Below, in pieces: positions 1 through 7,814 of a stretch of 64,000 bases of DNA. The position numbers were made by a program, and so were the translations under genes. Numbering within the stretch: position 1 is the stretch's first letter; each line of letters opens with the position of its first letter. This stretch comes from Pigmentiphaga sp. H8 (GTDB taxonomy: Bacteria; Pseudomonadota; Gammaproteobacteria; Burkholderiales; Burkholderiaceae_B), in NCBI RefSeq assembly GCF_003854895.1, contig NZ_CP033966.1, positions 1,240,001 through 1,304,000 of the forward strand, written 5' to 3'. The notes below the pieces were generated by a model, which worked only from the letters and a program-made list of their open reading frames with translations, was not told the DNA's origin and searched no databases.

Positions 1-2
1 CG

Positions 3-344
3 CATGTCGGCACGGAGCTGTCCTACCTGTCGCGCATCGTCGCTCACGCGGAGCAGCGAGGCTTGGTGGTCCGCTTGGCGAGTCCAGCCGACAAACGCTC
101 GACCTGCGTGTCCATTACCGATGCGGGCCGGGCGATGGTGCGGCTATTCATGCCGCAGGCACGGGCCCTGGAGGCGACCTGGCTGCGAGGCATTCCTCCC
201 GGCGACGTGGAGGTCCTGCGCCGGACCTTGCAGGCCCTCTACAGCAACGTGCTGGATGCATCCACCTCGGCGCGGTCCTCGGGCCGCAAGCTCAAAGTGG
301 CGCAGCGCGCCCGCAACCGCCGCGACGGTCCCGCGGAGAAGTAG
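3..344 (+). CDS. MarR-family transcriptional regulator (5' end outside window)
   Basis: Only the C-terminal two thirds is present; the frame is open from base 3. The visible part has the recognition helix (LSRIVAHAEQRGLV) and the wing (SPADKRSTCVSIT) of a MarR winged helix, then the C-terminal dimerisation helices. MarR proteins are dimeric repressors, often released by aromatic or other small ligands. The gene ends about 60 bases before a large palindrome and lies directly upstream of the amidohydrolase-Bug-GST genes on the same strand, so it plausibly controls them. The basic tail (RARNRRDG) is not conserved in the family. Confidence 0.85.
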   Translation, partial: HVGTELSYLSRIVAHAEQRGLVVRLASPADKRSTCVSITDAGRAMVRLFMPQARALEATWLRGIPPGDVEVLRRTLQALYSNVLDASTSARSSGRKLKVAQRARNRRDGPAEK

Positions 345-403
345 CAGACGGAGCACTGAACGCGGCGCGGGTCGTACACCGCGCCTGCGGGTTTTCTCTA
401 TGT

Positions 404-449
404 GCGCCACATTTAAAAGGTAGTTTAAGCTACCTTTTAAATGTGACGC
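404..449. promoter_or_regulatory. Large imperfect palindrome, candidate MarR operator
   Basis: Arms of 20 bases (404-423 and 430-449) are complementary with one mismatch around a 6-base centre (TTTAAG). The inner part is GGTAG-N6-CTACC flanked by ATTTAAAA/TTTTAAAT. It lies between the MarR gene and the GTG start of the amidohydrolase at 495. It is AT-rich inside a GC-rich region and has no T-tract of the usual terminator kind. An operator overlapping the promoter of the downstream operon is the simplest reading; a bidirectional terminator is the alternative. Confidence 0.6.
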
Positions 450-494
450 ACACGGCTGCCGATCCGTCGGCGCCGATAAAAGAAGGAGATACCC

Positions 495-1550
495 GTGGCG
501 ACTTATGATGGTCCGATCCTGGACGCATTCACCCATTTCCTGCCCCCCGAGTACATGGAGCAGGTCGTGCGCCGCTCCACCAATCGCGACCTGGCCAAAC
601 GGCTGACAGCCATTCCCATGCTGTTCGACCTGGAGCGCCGCCTGGCCATGATGGAGCGCTGGCCTCGGTACGCCCAGGTGCTGACCCTGTCGCAGCCGTC
701 GGCGGACAGCGTCTGCGCCGCCGACGAGTCCCCCGCGCTGGCCCGCCTGGGCAACGACGGGCTGGCGGCCGTCGTCGACCGGCACCGGGATCGTTTTCCC
801 GCTTTCGTTGCCAGCCTGCCGTTGAACAACCTGCCCGCGGCAGTGGAAGAGTTCGACCGCGCCGTGCGCCAGTGCGGCGCCGCTGGTGTGCAGATCGACA
901 CCAACGTGCAAGGCCTGCCGCTCGATGATCCCCGCTTCTTCCCCTTGTTCGAAAAGGCCGTTGAACTGGACGTGCCGATCTGGTTGCATCCCTACCGCGG
1001 CAGCCGGCCCGCCGACTACCCAGGCGAGGAGAAATCGAAGTATGAGATCTGGCAGGTGCTCGGCTGGCCCTACGAGACCAGTGTCGCCATGGCGCGGCTG
1101 GTCTTCTCGGGCGTGCTCAAACGCCTGCCCGCGCTCAAGATCATCACCCATCACCTGGGGGCGATGATCCCGTTTTTCGAAGGCCGTATCGGTTCTCTGT
1201 GGGATCAGCTGGGCACGCGCTCCGCCGACGAAGACCTCAGCCACGTCAAGGAGATGCTGGGCCGCCGGCCAGTCGAGTACTTCCGCATGTTTTACGGCGA
1301 TACGGCTATCGGCAGTTCGCCGGCAGCCATTCGTTGCGGCCTGGAGTTCTTCGGCGAAGACCAGGTGGTGTTCGCCAGCGATTGCCCCTTCGACCCCGAA
1401 GGTGGCGTGGGTTTCATCCGCGACGGGATCGCGGCCATCCGCCAGCTCGATCTGCCGCTGGCCACGCAACAGAAAATTTTCTACGGCAATACCGCGCGCC
1501 TGCTCAAGCTCGGCCAGGCGCCCCTCGCTCGGGAGGCGAACCATGCGTAA
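495..1550 (+). CDS. Amidohydrolase-2 family metal-dependent hydrolase/decarboxylase
   Basis: The protein has 351 residues and the TIM-barrel pattern of the ACMSD/gamma-resorcylate decarboxylase group, whose members decarboxylate or hydrolyse aromatic and ring-cleavage acids. Recognisable ligand positions are H165 (WLHPYRG), H219/H220 (ITHHLGAM) and D296 (FASDCPFD). The N-terminal HxH motif is altered: the strand reads DAFTHF, so the first His is Phe12 and only H14 remains. Start GTG at 495 is supported by AGAAGGAGA six bases upstream. The stop overlaps the start of the Bug receptor by 8 bases, so the two are translationally coupled. The substrate is unknown. Confidence 0.85.
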   Translation: MATYDGPILDAFTHFLPPEYMEQVVRRSTNRDLAKRLTAIPMLFDLERRLAMMERWPRYAQVLTLSQPSADSVCAADESPALARLGNDGLAAVVDRHRDRFPAFVASLPLNNLPAAVEEFDRAVRQCGAAGVQIDTNVQGLPLDDPRFFPLFEKAVELDVPIWLHPYRGSRPADYPGEEKSKYEIWQVLGWPYETSVAMARLVFSGVLKRLPALKIITHHLGAMIPFFEGRIGSLWDQLGTRSADEDLSHVKEMLGRRPVEYFRMFYGDTAIGSSPAAIRCGLEFFGEDQVVFASDCPFDPEGGVGFIRDGIAAIRQLDLPLATQQKIFYGNTARLLKLGQAPLAREANHA

Positions 1551-2541
1551 ATCCCTCTGTCTCGCGCTTGGCGGCTCGATGTTCGCGTGCACCGCCATGC
1601 TTTCCCCGTTCGCCTGGGCGCAGGCCCCCTCGACGCCGCCAGCCTCGTTTCCGACGCGGGCGATCACCATGATCGTGCCCTATACGCCCGGCAGCGGTGC
1701 CGACATCCTGGCACGTGCGATCGGTCCGATCATGTCGCGCGAGCTCGGCCAGCCGGTCGTCGTCGAGAACCGCGCCGGAGCGAGCGGAACGATCGGCACC
1801 ACCGCGGTTGTCCGGGCGGCGCCGGACGGCCACACGCTTCTGATGTCGGCCGATACCATCACCATTACCCCCAGCCTTTACCGCAAACTGCCCTTTTCTC
1901 CCCAGAAGGATCTGGCGCCGGTCGGCCGGGCTGCGCAAGGAACGCTCGTCCTGGTGGCGAATCCGGAAGTGCCGGCCCAATCCGTGGCCGAGCTGGTGGC
2001 CCTGGCCAAGCAGCGGCCCGGCCAGGTTTCCTATGCGTCGCCGGGCAGCGGCACGCCGCAGCATGTCCTGATGGAGCTTTTCAAGCAGTCGACGGGGACC
2101 GACATGCAGCACGTTCCCTACAAGGGCATGGCTGGAGCCTTGACGGACCTGATCGGCGGACAGGTGCAGGTAGGGGTGATGTCCGTGCAGGTAGCCATGA
2201 ACCAGGTCACGACAGGCAGGTTGCGGCTGTTGGGGGTGGGCGATTATCAGCGCCTGGCGGCGGCGCCCGACGTGCCTACTTTCCAGGAAATGGGCTATCC
2301 CGAGATGTCGCACCCCAACTGGTTCGGGCTGTTCGCGCCGGCGCACACCCCGCCGGCTGTCGTCGACAAGCTGAACGCCGCCATGCTGGACGCCCTGAAG
2401 CGGAAGGAAGTGCAGGAGACCCTGAACAAGCAGGGGATGAGAGTGGCGTCCGGTACTCCGGCCGAACTGGCCAGGCAGGTCGAGCAGGACATGTCGCGCT
2501 GGAGCACGGTCATCTCCAAAGCCGGCATCACGGCCGATTGA
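1543..2541 (+). CDS. Bug-family tripartite tricarboxylate receptor (periplasmic binding protein)
   Basis: The protein has 332 residues. It begins with a signal peptide (basic MRK, hydrophobic stretch, cleavage near AWAQA), then carries the family landmarks TRAITMIVPYTPGSGADILAR, VENRAGASG, ARAAPDGHTLL and the ligand-pocket motif HVPYKGMAGALTDLIGG. Bug proteins bind carboxylated or aromatic ligands for TctAB-type transporters. No tctA/tctB genes lie nearby, so it either shares a transporter elsewhere or acts as a sensor. ATG 1543 has GGGAG upstream and overlaps the amidohydrolase stop. The neighbours suggest an aromatic acid ligand (inference). Confidence 0.92.
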   Translation: MRKSLCLALGGSMFACTAMLSPFAWAQAPSTPPASFPTRAITMIVPYTPGSGADILARAIGPIMSRELGQPVVVENRAGASGTIGTTAVVRAAPDGHTLLMSADTITITPSLYRKLPFSPQKDLAPVGRAAQGTLVLVANPEVPAQSVAELVALAKQRPGQVSYASPGSGTPQHVLMELFKQSTGTDMQHVPYKGMAGALTDLIGGQVQVGVMSVQVAMNQVTTGRLRLLGVGDYQRLAAAPDVPTFQEMGYPEMSHPNWFGLFAPAHTPPAVVDKLNAAMLDALKRKEVQETLNKQGMRVASGTPAELARQVEQDMSRWSTVISKAGITAD

Positions 2542-2584
2542 CCAACCAGGGCGTTAACACGCCCTAACCCGGAGCAAGCCATTC

Positions 2585-3550
2585 ATGCGCGATCTCGAAG
2601 CAATGGTCGGCGGCGCCCGCCGGCAACTCGGACGCCCTCCTGAACCGATCGGATCGTCCGCGGGCGATGGCCCGCCCCGATTCGAGCTTTTCCATGCCGC
2701 CAACTCGATCTGTTCGCAGAAGGTGCGGGTGGTGCTGGCGCACCACGGCATGCCGTACCTCTCGAATGCAATGCACATCGGCGCGGGGGAAACCTATCTG
2801 CCGGAGTATGTGCGCCTGCGCATGGCGGCATGCGACCTCGCGGACCTGCCGTTGGTCTCGGCGCACTCCGGCAGCACTGCGGTGCGTACCGGGGGCTGCG
2901 ATCCCGCCGTCGTGCCCACGCTGGTGGACTGGCAGACACGGCAGGTCATCATCGATTCGAAACGCATCTGCATCTACCTCGACCAGGCTGCCCCGGGCGG
3001 GGCGCGGCTGCGGTCCGACGAGCTTGCCCGGCTCGTCGATGAGGAACTGGACGTGGTCGATGGCCTGCCCAACTATCAGATGCTCGTGGGCAACGCTCCC
3101 GAGGCCGGGCGCCAGGCGTCATCGCCGCATGCCGGAACGGGTGTCGCCTTCGCGATGAGCAAGGTGGAACGCTGCAATCGCTATATCGAGGAGCATGGCC
3201 ACGACGAAATCCTGCAGCGGGCCTATCGAGCCAAACGTGCCAAGGAGCTCGACGCGGCCGAGCGGCTGTTCGCACCGGCATCGATGCAGACGGCCTACGG
3301 CCAGGCCGAGGCGGCCTGCGAGCGGCTCGAGCGCAAGCTGGCAACGAGTCCTGCCGCGTGGCTTTTCGGAGACAGTCTCTCGATGGCGGATCTCTTCTGG
3401 GGCATCGAACTGCTGCGCATGCAAAACCTCGGCGCGGACAGGTTCTGGACCGGCGGCGCGCGGCCGCGCGTGGCGCAGTTCGTTCGCCGATGCGAGGCCG
3501 AGGCGGCCATTCGTTCGGCGGTGCTCGACTGGCCGGGGGCGCTCTATTAA
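2585..3550 (+). CDS. Glutathione S-transferase family protein, similar to hydroquinone reductive dehalogenases (PcpC/LinD type)
   Basis: The protein has 321 residues. After about 30 poorly conserved residues the thioredoxin-like GST domain starts (FELFHAANSICSQKVRVVL). The SICSQK motif matches the catalytic Ser-x-Cys region of tetrachlorohydroquinone dehalogenase PcpC, with C43 at the position of its redox cysteine. The helical C-terminal domain follows, with a PcpC-like charged stretch (RAYRAKRAKELDAAERLF) and SMADLFWGIELLRM. Known members use glutathione to remove halogens reductively or to isomerise ring-cleavage products such as maleylpyruvate. GGAGC lies before ATG 2585. It is 43 bases after the Bug gene and is probably co-transcribed. 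The substrate is not determinable. Confidence 0.8.
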   Translation: MRDLEAMVGGARRQLGRPPEPIGSSAGDGPPRFELFHAANSICSQKVRVVLAHHGMPYLSNAMHIGAGETYLPEYVRLRMAACDLADLPLVSAHSGSTAVRTGGCDPAVVPTLVDWQTRQVIIDSKRICIYLDQAAPGGARLRSDELARLVDEELDVVDGLPNYQMLVGNAPEAGRQASSPHAGTGVAFAMSKVERCNRYIEEHGHDEILQRAYRAKRAKELDAAERLFAPASMQTAYGQAEAACERLERKLATSPAAWLFGDSLSMADLFWGIELLRMQNLGADRFWTGGARPRVAQFVRRCEAEAAIRSAVLDWPGALY

Positions 3551-3667
3551 CTAGGCCGGCCTTGCCCGGCCAGCCCCGGCTGCCGGCGATCGAGCCGCTC
3601 ATGGCCCGTCCTGGTGTTTCCCGCCTTCCATCCTTCGCTGGCCGCGGTTGGGGTTTGTTTTGTTTTT

Positions 3668-3692
3668 AATCTGGATATAAGATATCTAGATT
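3668..3692. promoter_or_regulatory. Palindrome upstream of the MFS gene, candidate operator
   Basis: Two 11-base arms (3668-3678 and 3682-3692) pair with one mismatch around AAG. The core is GATAT-AAG-ATATC. It sits 35 bases upstream of the MFS start at 3728 in an otherwise GC-rich sequence, where a repressor site would block transcription. No regulator gene lies next to it. Confidence 0.5.
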
Positions 3693-3727
3693 GAGGCGTT
3701 GCCTCGCTTCTTGTCGAGTTCTTCATC

Positions 3728-4930
3728 ATGACGCGCAGCTCTTCTTCGTCTGCCGGTGCCTTGCCGGCGCAGGGTCTGGGGTCCGTTGCCATACTTGCTC
3801 TCGGAACGTTCGCGGTCGGGACGGATGCGTTCATCGTGTCGGGGTTCCTGCCTTCGATCGCGCAGTCGTTGCAGGCGTCGAACTCGATGACGGGGCTGTC
3901 GGTCACGGTGTTCGCGGGGACGTATGCGTTGTTGGCACCGGTGCTGGCGACGGTCACGGCGCCGTGGTCGCGTAATCGGGTGTTGGTGGGGGCGCTGGTG
4001 GTGCTGGCGGTGGCCAATCTGCTGTCGGCGCTGGCGCCGGATATCTGGACGCTGCTGGCGAGCCGTGCGCTGGCTGCCGTGGGGGCCGCCGCCTATACGC
4101 CCACGGCCACGGCGGCGGGTGGGGCGCTGGTGCGGCCGGAGTTGCGGGCGCGGGCGTTTTCGCTGGTCACGGGCGGGTTGACCGTGGCGACGGCACTGGG
4201 CGTGCCGTTGGGCAATCTGGTCAGCCAGTGGTTCGGATGGCGCACCGCGTTGGGCATGGTGGCCGCGCTGGCGGCGCTGGCCTGCGTGGGCGTGGCGCTG
4301 ATCATGCCATCCCTGCCGGGGCAGGCGCGTTCGTCGCTGCGCGCGCGCCTGGCGGTGCTGCGCCGGCCGGCGGTGGCCTGGGTGCTGCCGCTCACGGTGG
4401 TGGGCATGACGGCCTGCTACATCGTCTATGCCTACAGCGTGCCCGCGCTCCAGGCCCTGGGCATCGCCGACGGGCACATCGGCATGATGCTGCTCTGCTA
4501 TGGCGTCGGGGCGGTGCTGGGCAATCTGCTTGCCGGATACGCGACCGATCGCTGGGGCCCCACGCCGGTGTCGGTCACCGCCTATGTGGCCATGGCGGCG
4601 TCATTCGGGATCATGGCGTGGCTGGCCGTGGCCGGTGCCGGGCACGACGTGGCGGTGGGGCTGCTGGTGCTGGTCTGGGGCATGAGCAGCTGGGGGCAGA
4701 CGCCGCCGCAGCAACTGCGCCTGACCAACGCCGCGCCGCAGGAAGCGCCGCTGGTGGTGGCGCTGAACGCTTCCTGCATCTACCTGGGCATCGCCCTGGG
4801 GACCGCGCTGGGCGCGGGCCTGCTGGCGCATGGCGCGGTGCTGGGGTTTGCCGTGTCGGCGCTGGCTGCCCTGGCCGCGCTGGGGTTCGTTGCCGGCCTG
4901 GCCTGGCAGGAGCGCGCCCGCCCGCGCTAG
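3728..4930 (+). CDS. MFS transporter, DHA1/AraJ-like drug or sugar exporter
   Basis: The protein has 400 residues and about twelve hydrophobic segments. It carries the MFS signature between helices 2 and 3 in degenerate form and a typical DHA1 opening (LALGTFAVGTDAFIVSGFLPSIA), as in AraJ/YdhP/Bcr-like inner-membrane exporters. A second half resembling the first starts near residue 215. ATG 3728 follows a palindrome that may control it. The stop overlaps that of the converging Pat-like gene by 4 bases (CTAG). The exported compound cannot be told from the sequence. Confidence 0.88.
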   Translation: MTRSSSSSAGALPAQGLGSVAILALGTFAVGTDAFIVSGFLPSIAQSLQASNSMTGLSVTVFAGTYALLAPVLATVTAPWSRNRVLVGALVVLAVANLLSALAPDIWTLLASRALAAVGAAAYTPTATAAGGALVRPELRARAFSLVTGGLTVATALGVPLGNLVSQWFGWRTALGMVAALAALACVGVALIMPSLPGQARSSLRARLAVLRRPAVAWVLPLTVVGMTACYIVYAYSVPALQALGIADGHIGMMLLCYGVGAVLGNLLAGYATDRWGPTPVSVTAYVAMAASFGIMAWLAVAGAGHDVAVGLLVLVWGMSSWGQTPPQQLRLTNAAPQEAPLVVALNASCIYLGIALGTALGAGLLAHGAVLGFAVSALAALAALGFVAGLAWQERARPR

Positions 4931-7668
4931 CCTGCCGTACCTGCGTCCGTGGCCGGGTCGTCGTTTCTCAGGCGCAGCCACACCCGCCGCATGCTGAAGT
5001 CGTCGGGGTCCACGTCGATGTGGAACCCCAGCCTGCCCATCAGCGTCAGCATCGGCCGATTGTTGCCCAGCACCACGCCCTCGATCACGGCCAGCCCCTG
5101 CCTGCGCGCCGCGTCCACCAGCGTCGTCATGAGCTGGATGCCCAGTCCGCGGCGCTGCCACGCGTCGCCGATGACCAGCGCGTACTCGGCGCTTTCGCCG
5201 TCGGCGTTCAGCAGGTAGCGCGCCACGCCGATGACGGTCTCGCGCAGTTCGCCGGAATGGTCGGGGTCGGTTTCCCAGATCGTGGCCACCAGGGCAAGTT
5301 CGCGGTGGTAGTCGACCTGGGTGTAGCGCGCCAGCGTCCGCGGCGAGAGTTCGCGCATGAACGAGATGAAGCGCATGTAGCGCGTGTGTTCGGACAGCTG
5401 GCGGGTGAAATCCTGCAGCGGTGCCGCGTCTTCCGGCCGGATGGGGCGGATGGTGTAGGGCGAGCCGTCCTTGAATTGCAGGTGCCGGACCAGGCGGGCG
5501 GGGTAGGGGTGGATGGCCATGTGGGCGTAGCCGCCCAGGCCCGCGTCGGCGTCGCCCGCGGTCTCGCGCGTGAGCGTGATGCGGGTGTCGGCCGCCACGA
5601 CCCGGTCGCCGTCGATCATGACGGGGTCGATGTCGATGGTCTCGATGTCGGGCAGCGCGCAGACGATCTCGGAAATCCGGACCAGCACGTCCTCGAGCGC
5701 GTCGACGGCGCGCGGCGAGAGCTGGCCCGCCAGCGTGTAGCGCCAGACCGGCGAGCGTTCCATCAGGCGGCGTGCCAGGAAGCCGTTGAGCGGCGGCAGC
5801 TCCAGGCTGCGGTTGGAGGGGCTTTCGCTGCGCGAGCGCGCGGATCCGAAGCGGATAACCGGCCCGAACAGGGTGTCGCGCGCCACGCCCATGGAGACCT
5901 TGGCCGATCCGGGCGGGCCGGCCATGGCTTCCACCGTGATGCCTTCGATGTAGGCTTGCGGCGCCGCGGCGTGGGCATTCGCCAGCATGCGCTGGTACGC
6001 GGTGACGAGTTCGGTGCTGTTGCGGATGTCCAGGTGCACGCCCCGCACCGCCGACTTGCGCACCACGTCGGGCGAATCGATCTTGATGGCCACGGGAAAG
6101 CCGATCTGCTGTGCGGCGATCACCGCCTCGGCCGGCGTGCGGGCAAGCAGGACCTGGACCACCGGGATGTGGAAAGCCGCCAGCAGCGCCTTGCTCTCGG
6201 GCTCGGTCAGGGTCAGCCGGCCCTCCCGGCGCGCGCCGTCGAGCAGGATGCGCGCGCCGGCCAGGTCGGGTTCCTGGCCGGGCGGCTCGGGCGGCGGTGT
6301 CTGCAACAGCAGTTGCTGGTTGTAGTGATAGGTGGCCAGGTTGCCGAAGGCGTCCACCGCCGCTTCAGGCGTGCGGAAGGAGGGCGAGCCGGCATCGTCC
6401 AGGATGCGGCGCAGCGGGCGCATGGCGGCATCGCCCATGAAGCAGGTGATGACCGGTTTCGGGGCCTTGGGGGCGCTGGCGGCCAGGGCCTGCGCCACCG
6501 CGCGCATGTCGGCCTCGGGGTCGGGCGACAGCACGGCCAGCACGCCGTCCACGCCGGCGTCGGCGACGATGGCCTGGACGGCCTGCGCGCAGGCCTGGGG
6601 ATCGGGCGCCGAGAATTCGACCACGGGATTGTCGGTCCAGGCATTGGCGCTGAGGGTGTCCGCCAGCTGCCGGCGCGTGTCCTCGCTCAGTTCTGCGCGC
6701 ATGACCGGCCGGCCCGGCCCCAACTGGTCGAGCGCCAGCTGCGCCGGACCGCTGCCATTGGCCAGCACCGCGATGCGCCGGCCGCTGGGCAGCTTGGCGA
6801 AGCCCAGCGCCTTGACCGCCGAGAACAGTTGCACGAAATAGCGGACCCGCACCGCGCCGGCGCGCCGCAGCGCGGCGTCGAACACCATGTCTGACGGGAC
6901 GGTGGGCGGTCCTGGCGGCAAGGCGGAGGCCGCTTCGTCCGCGGCCAGCGGCCGCACGCTGGTGCGCCCGCGGCCGGCGTGCCCGGCCTTGAGCACCACC
7001 ACCGGCTTGACGCTGGCGGCGGCGCGGATCGCGCTCATGAACTCGCGGGCGTCGCGCACGTCCTCCAGGTAGAGCGCGATGCTGTCGGTGCGCGCGTCGG
7101 CCACCAGGAAGTCCAGCACGCGGGGGACGTCCAGCGCCGCTTCGCTGCCCAGGGACACGACGGTCGAGAAGCCGGTCCGGTTGTCGTCGGCCCAGTCCAT
7201 GACCACCGCCATGATGGAGCGCGATTGCGTGACCAGGGCGACGCGGCCCGAGCGCCCCAGCGAGGGATGCACGCTGGCGTTGAGGCCGGCGTGCGGCCGT
7301 TGCAGCCCGAAGCTGTGCGGCCCCAGCAGCACGCAGTCGTGGTCCGAGGCCCAGGCGCGGCAGAAGTCGTTGTCCTCGAGCGAAGGCTCGTGCGTAAGCA
7401 CCGCCACCGCCCGCGGCCGGGCCGGCGCCAGGGTCTCCAGCGTGGTCCGCAGCGCCGCGCGGGGGACGGACACCACCGCCAGATCGGGCCGTTCGGCCGC
7501 CTGCGCCAGTTCCGCGGGCAGGACGCAGGCCTGCCGCTCGTCCAGCCGCAGTTCGGTGGTGCGGGCGCGCAGCGCGGCGGGCAGGGAGGCCATCAGCGGC
7601 AGCGGGCGGTCGCTGACGGCGATCAGCGAGCGGGGATCGAACAGCGGGGACAAGGCGTGCTGGGACAT
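4927..7668 (-). CDS. Pat/PatZ-like protein: NDP-forming acyl-CoA synthetase fused to GNAT acetyltransferase
   Basis: The protein has 913 residues, close to E. coli PatZ (about 886). Domain order: CoA-binding domain (about 1-130), succinyl-CoA-synthetase-like flavodoxin domains (about 145-440, with GPHSFGL and THEPS), an ATP-grasp domain (about 480-700, ending DIDPVMIDGDRVVAADTRI) and a C-terminal GNAT domain (about 735-905, RPIRPEDAAPLQDF and RRGLGIQLMTTLVDAARRQG). In this family the synthetase part is usually inactive in ligation and senses acetyl-CoA, while the GNAT part acetylates lysines, for example of acetyl-CoA synthetase. It is transcribed divergently from gltX and converges with the MFS gene. 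Confidence 0.92.
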   Translation of the reverse strand: MSQHALSPLFDPRSLIAVSDRPLPLMASLPAALRARTTELRLDERQACVLPAELAQAAERPDLAVVSVPRAALRTTLETLAPARPRAVAVLTHEPSLEDNDFCRAWASDHDCVLLGPHSFGLQRPHAGLNASVHPSLGRSGRVALVTQSRSIMAVVMDWADDNRTGFSTVVSLGSEAALDVPRVLDFLVADARTDSIALYLEDVRDAREFMSAIRAAASVKPVVVLKAGHAGRGRTSVRPLAADEAASALPPGPPTVPSDMVFDAALRRAGAVRVRYFVQLFSAVKALGFAKLPSGRRIAVLANGSGPAQLALDQLGPGRPVMRAELSEDTRRQLADTLSANAWTDNPVVEFSAPDPQACAQAVQAIVADAGVDGVLAVLSPDPEADMRAVAQALAASAPKAPKPVITCFMGDAAMRPLRRILDDAGSPSFRTPEAAVDAFGNLATYHYNQQLLLQTPPPEPPGQEPDLAGARILLDGARREGRLTLTEPESKALLAAFHIPVVQVLLARTPAEAVIAAQQIGFPVAIKIDSPDVVRKSAVRGVHLDIRNSTELVTAYQRMLANAHAAAPQAYIEGITVEAMAGPPGSAKVSMGVARDTLFGPVIRFGSARSRSESPSNRSLELPPLNGFLARRLMERSPVWRYTLAGQLSPRAVDALEDVLVRISEIVCALPDIETIDIDPVMIDGDRVVAADTRITLTRETAGDADAGLGGYAHMAIHPYPARLVRHLQFKDGSPYTIRPIRPEDAAPLQDFTRQLSEHTRYMRFISFMRELSPRTLARYTQVDYHRELALVATIWETDPDHSGELRETVIGVARYLLNADGESAEYALVIGDAWQRRGLGIQLMTTLVDAARRQGLAVIEGVVLGNNRPMLTLMGRLGFHIDVDPDDFSMRRVWLRLRNDDPATDAGTAG

Positions 7669-7814
7669 GGCCCTCCTTTCTGGATGAGGACGCGGCGGTG
7701 CGCGGCGACCCCGGGGGCCGCGCGGATTTGCTGCAATACAATACTACCCCGGTCAGTCGACCGTCGCGCGCTTGGCGCGCCCAGTATTCACCTCAGCACG
7801 AGAGCCGTTTTCCT

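Noticed and set aside
4228..6894. An 888-codon open frame on the plus strand across the Pat-like gene
   Set aside because: It is the antisense of the Pat-like coding sequence, with an Arg/Gly/Ala/His-rich composition and no domain. Such frames are frequent in GC-rich codon-biased genes.
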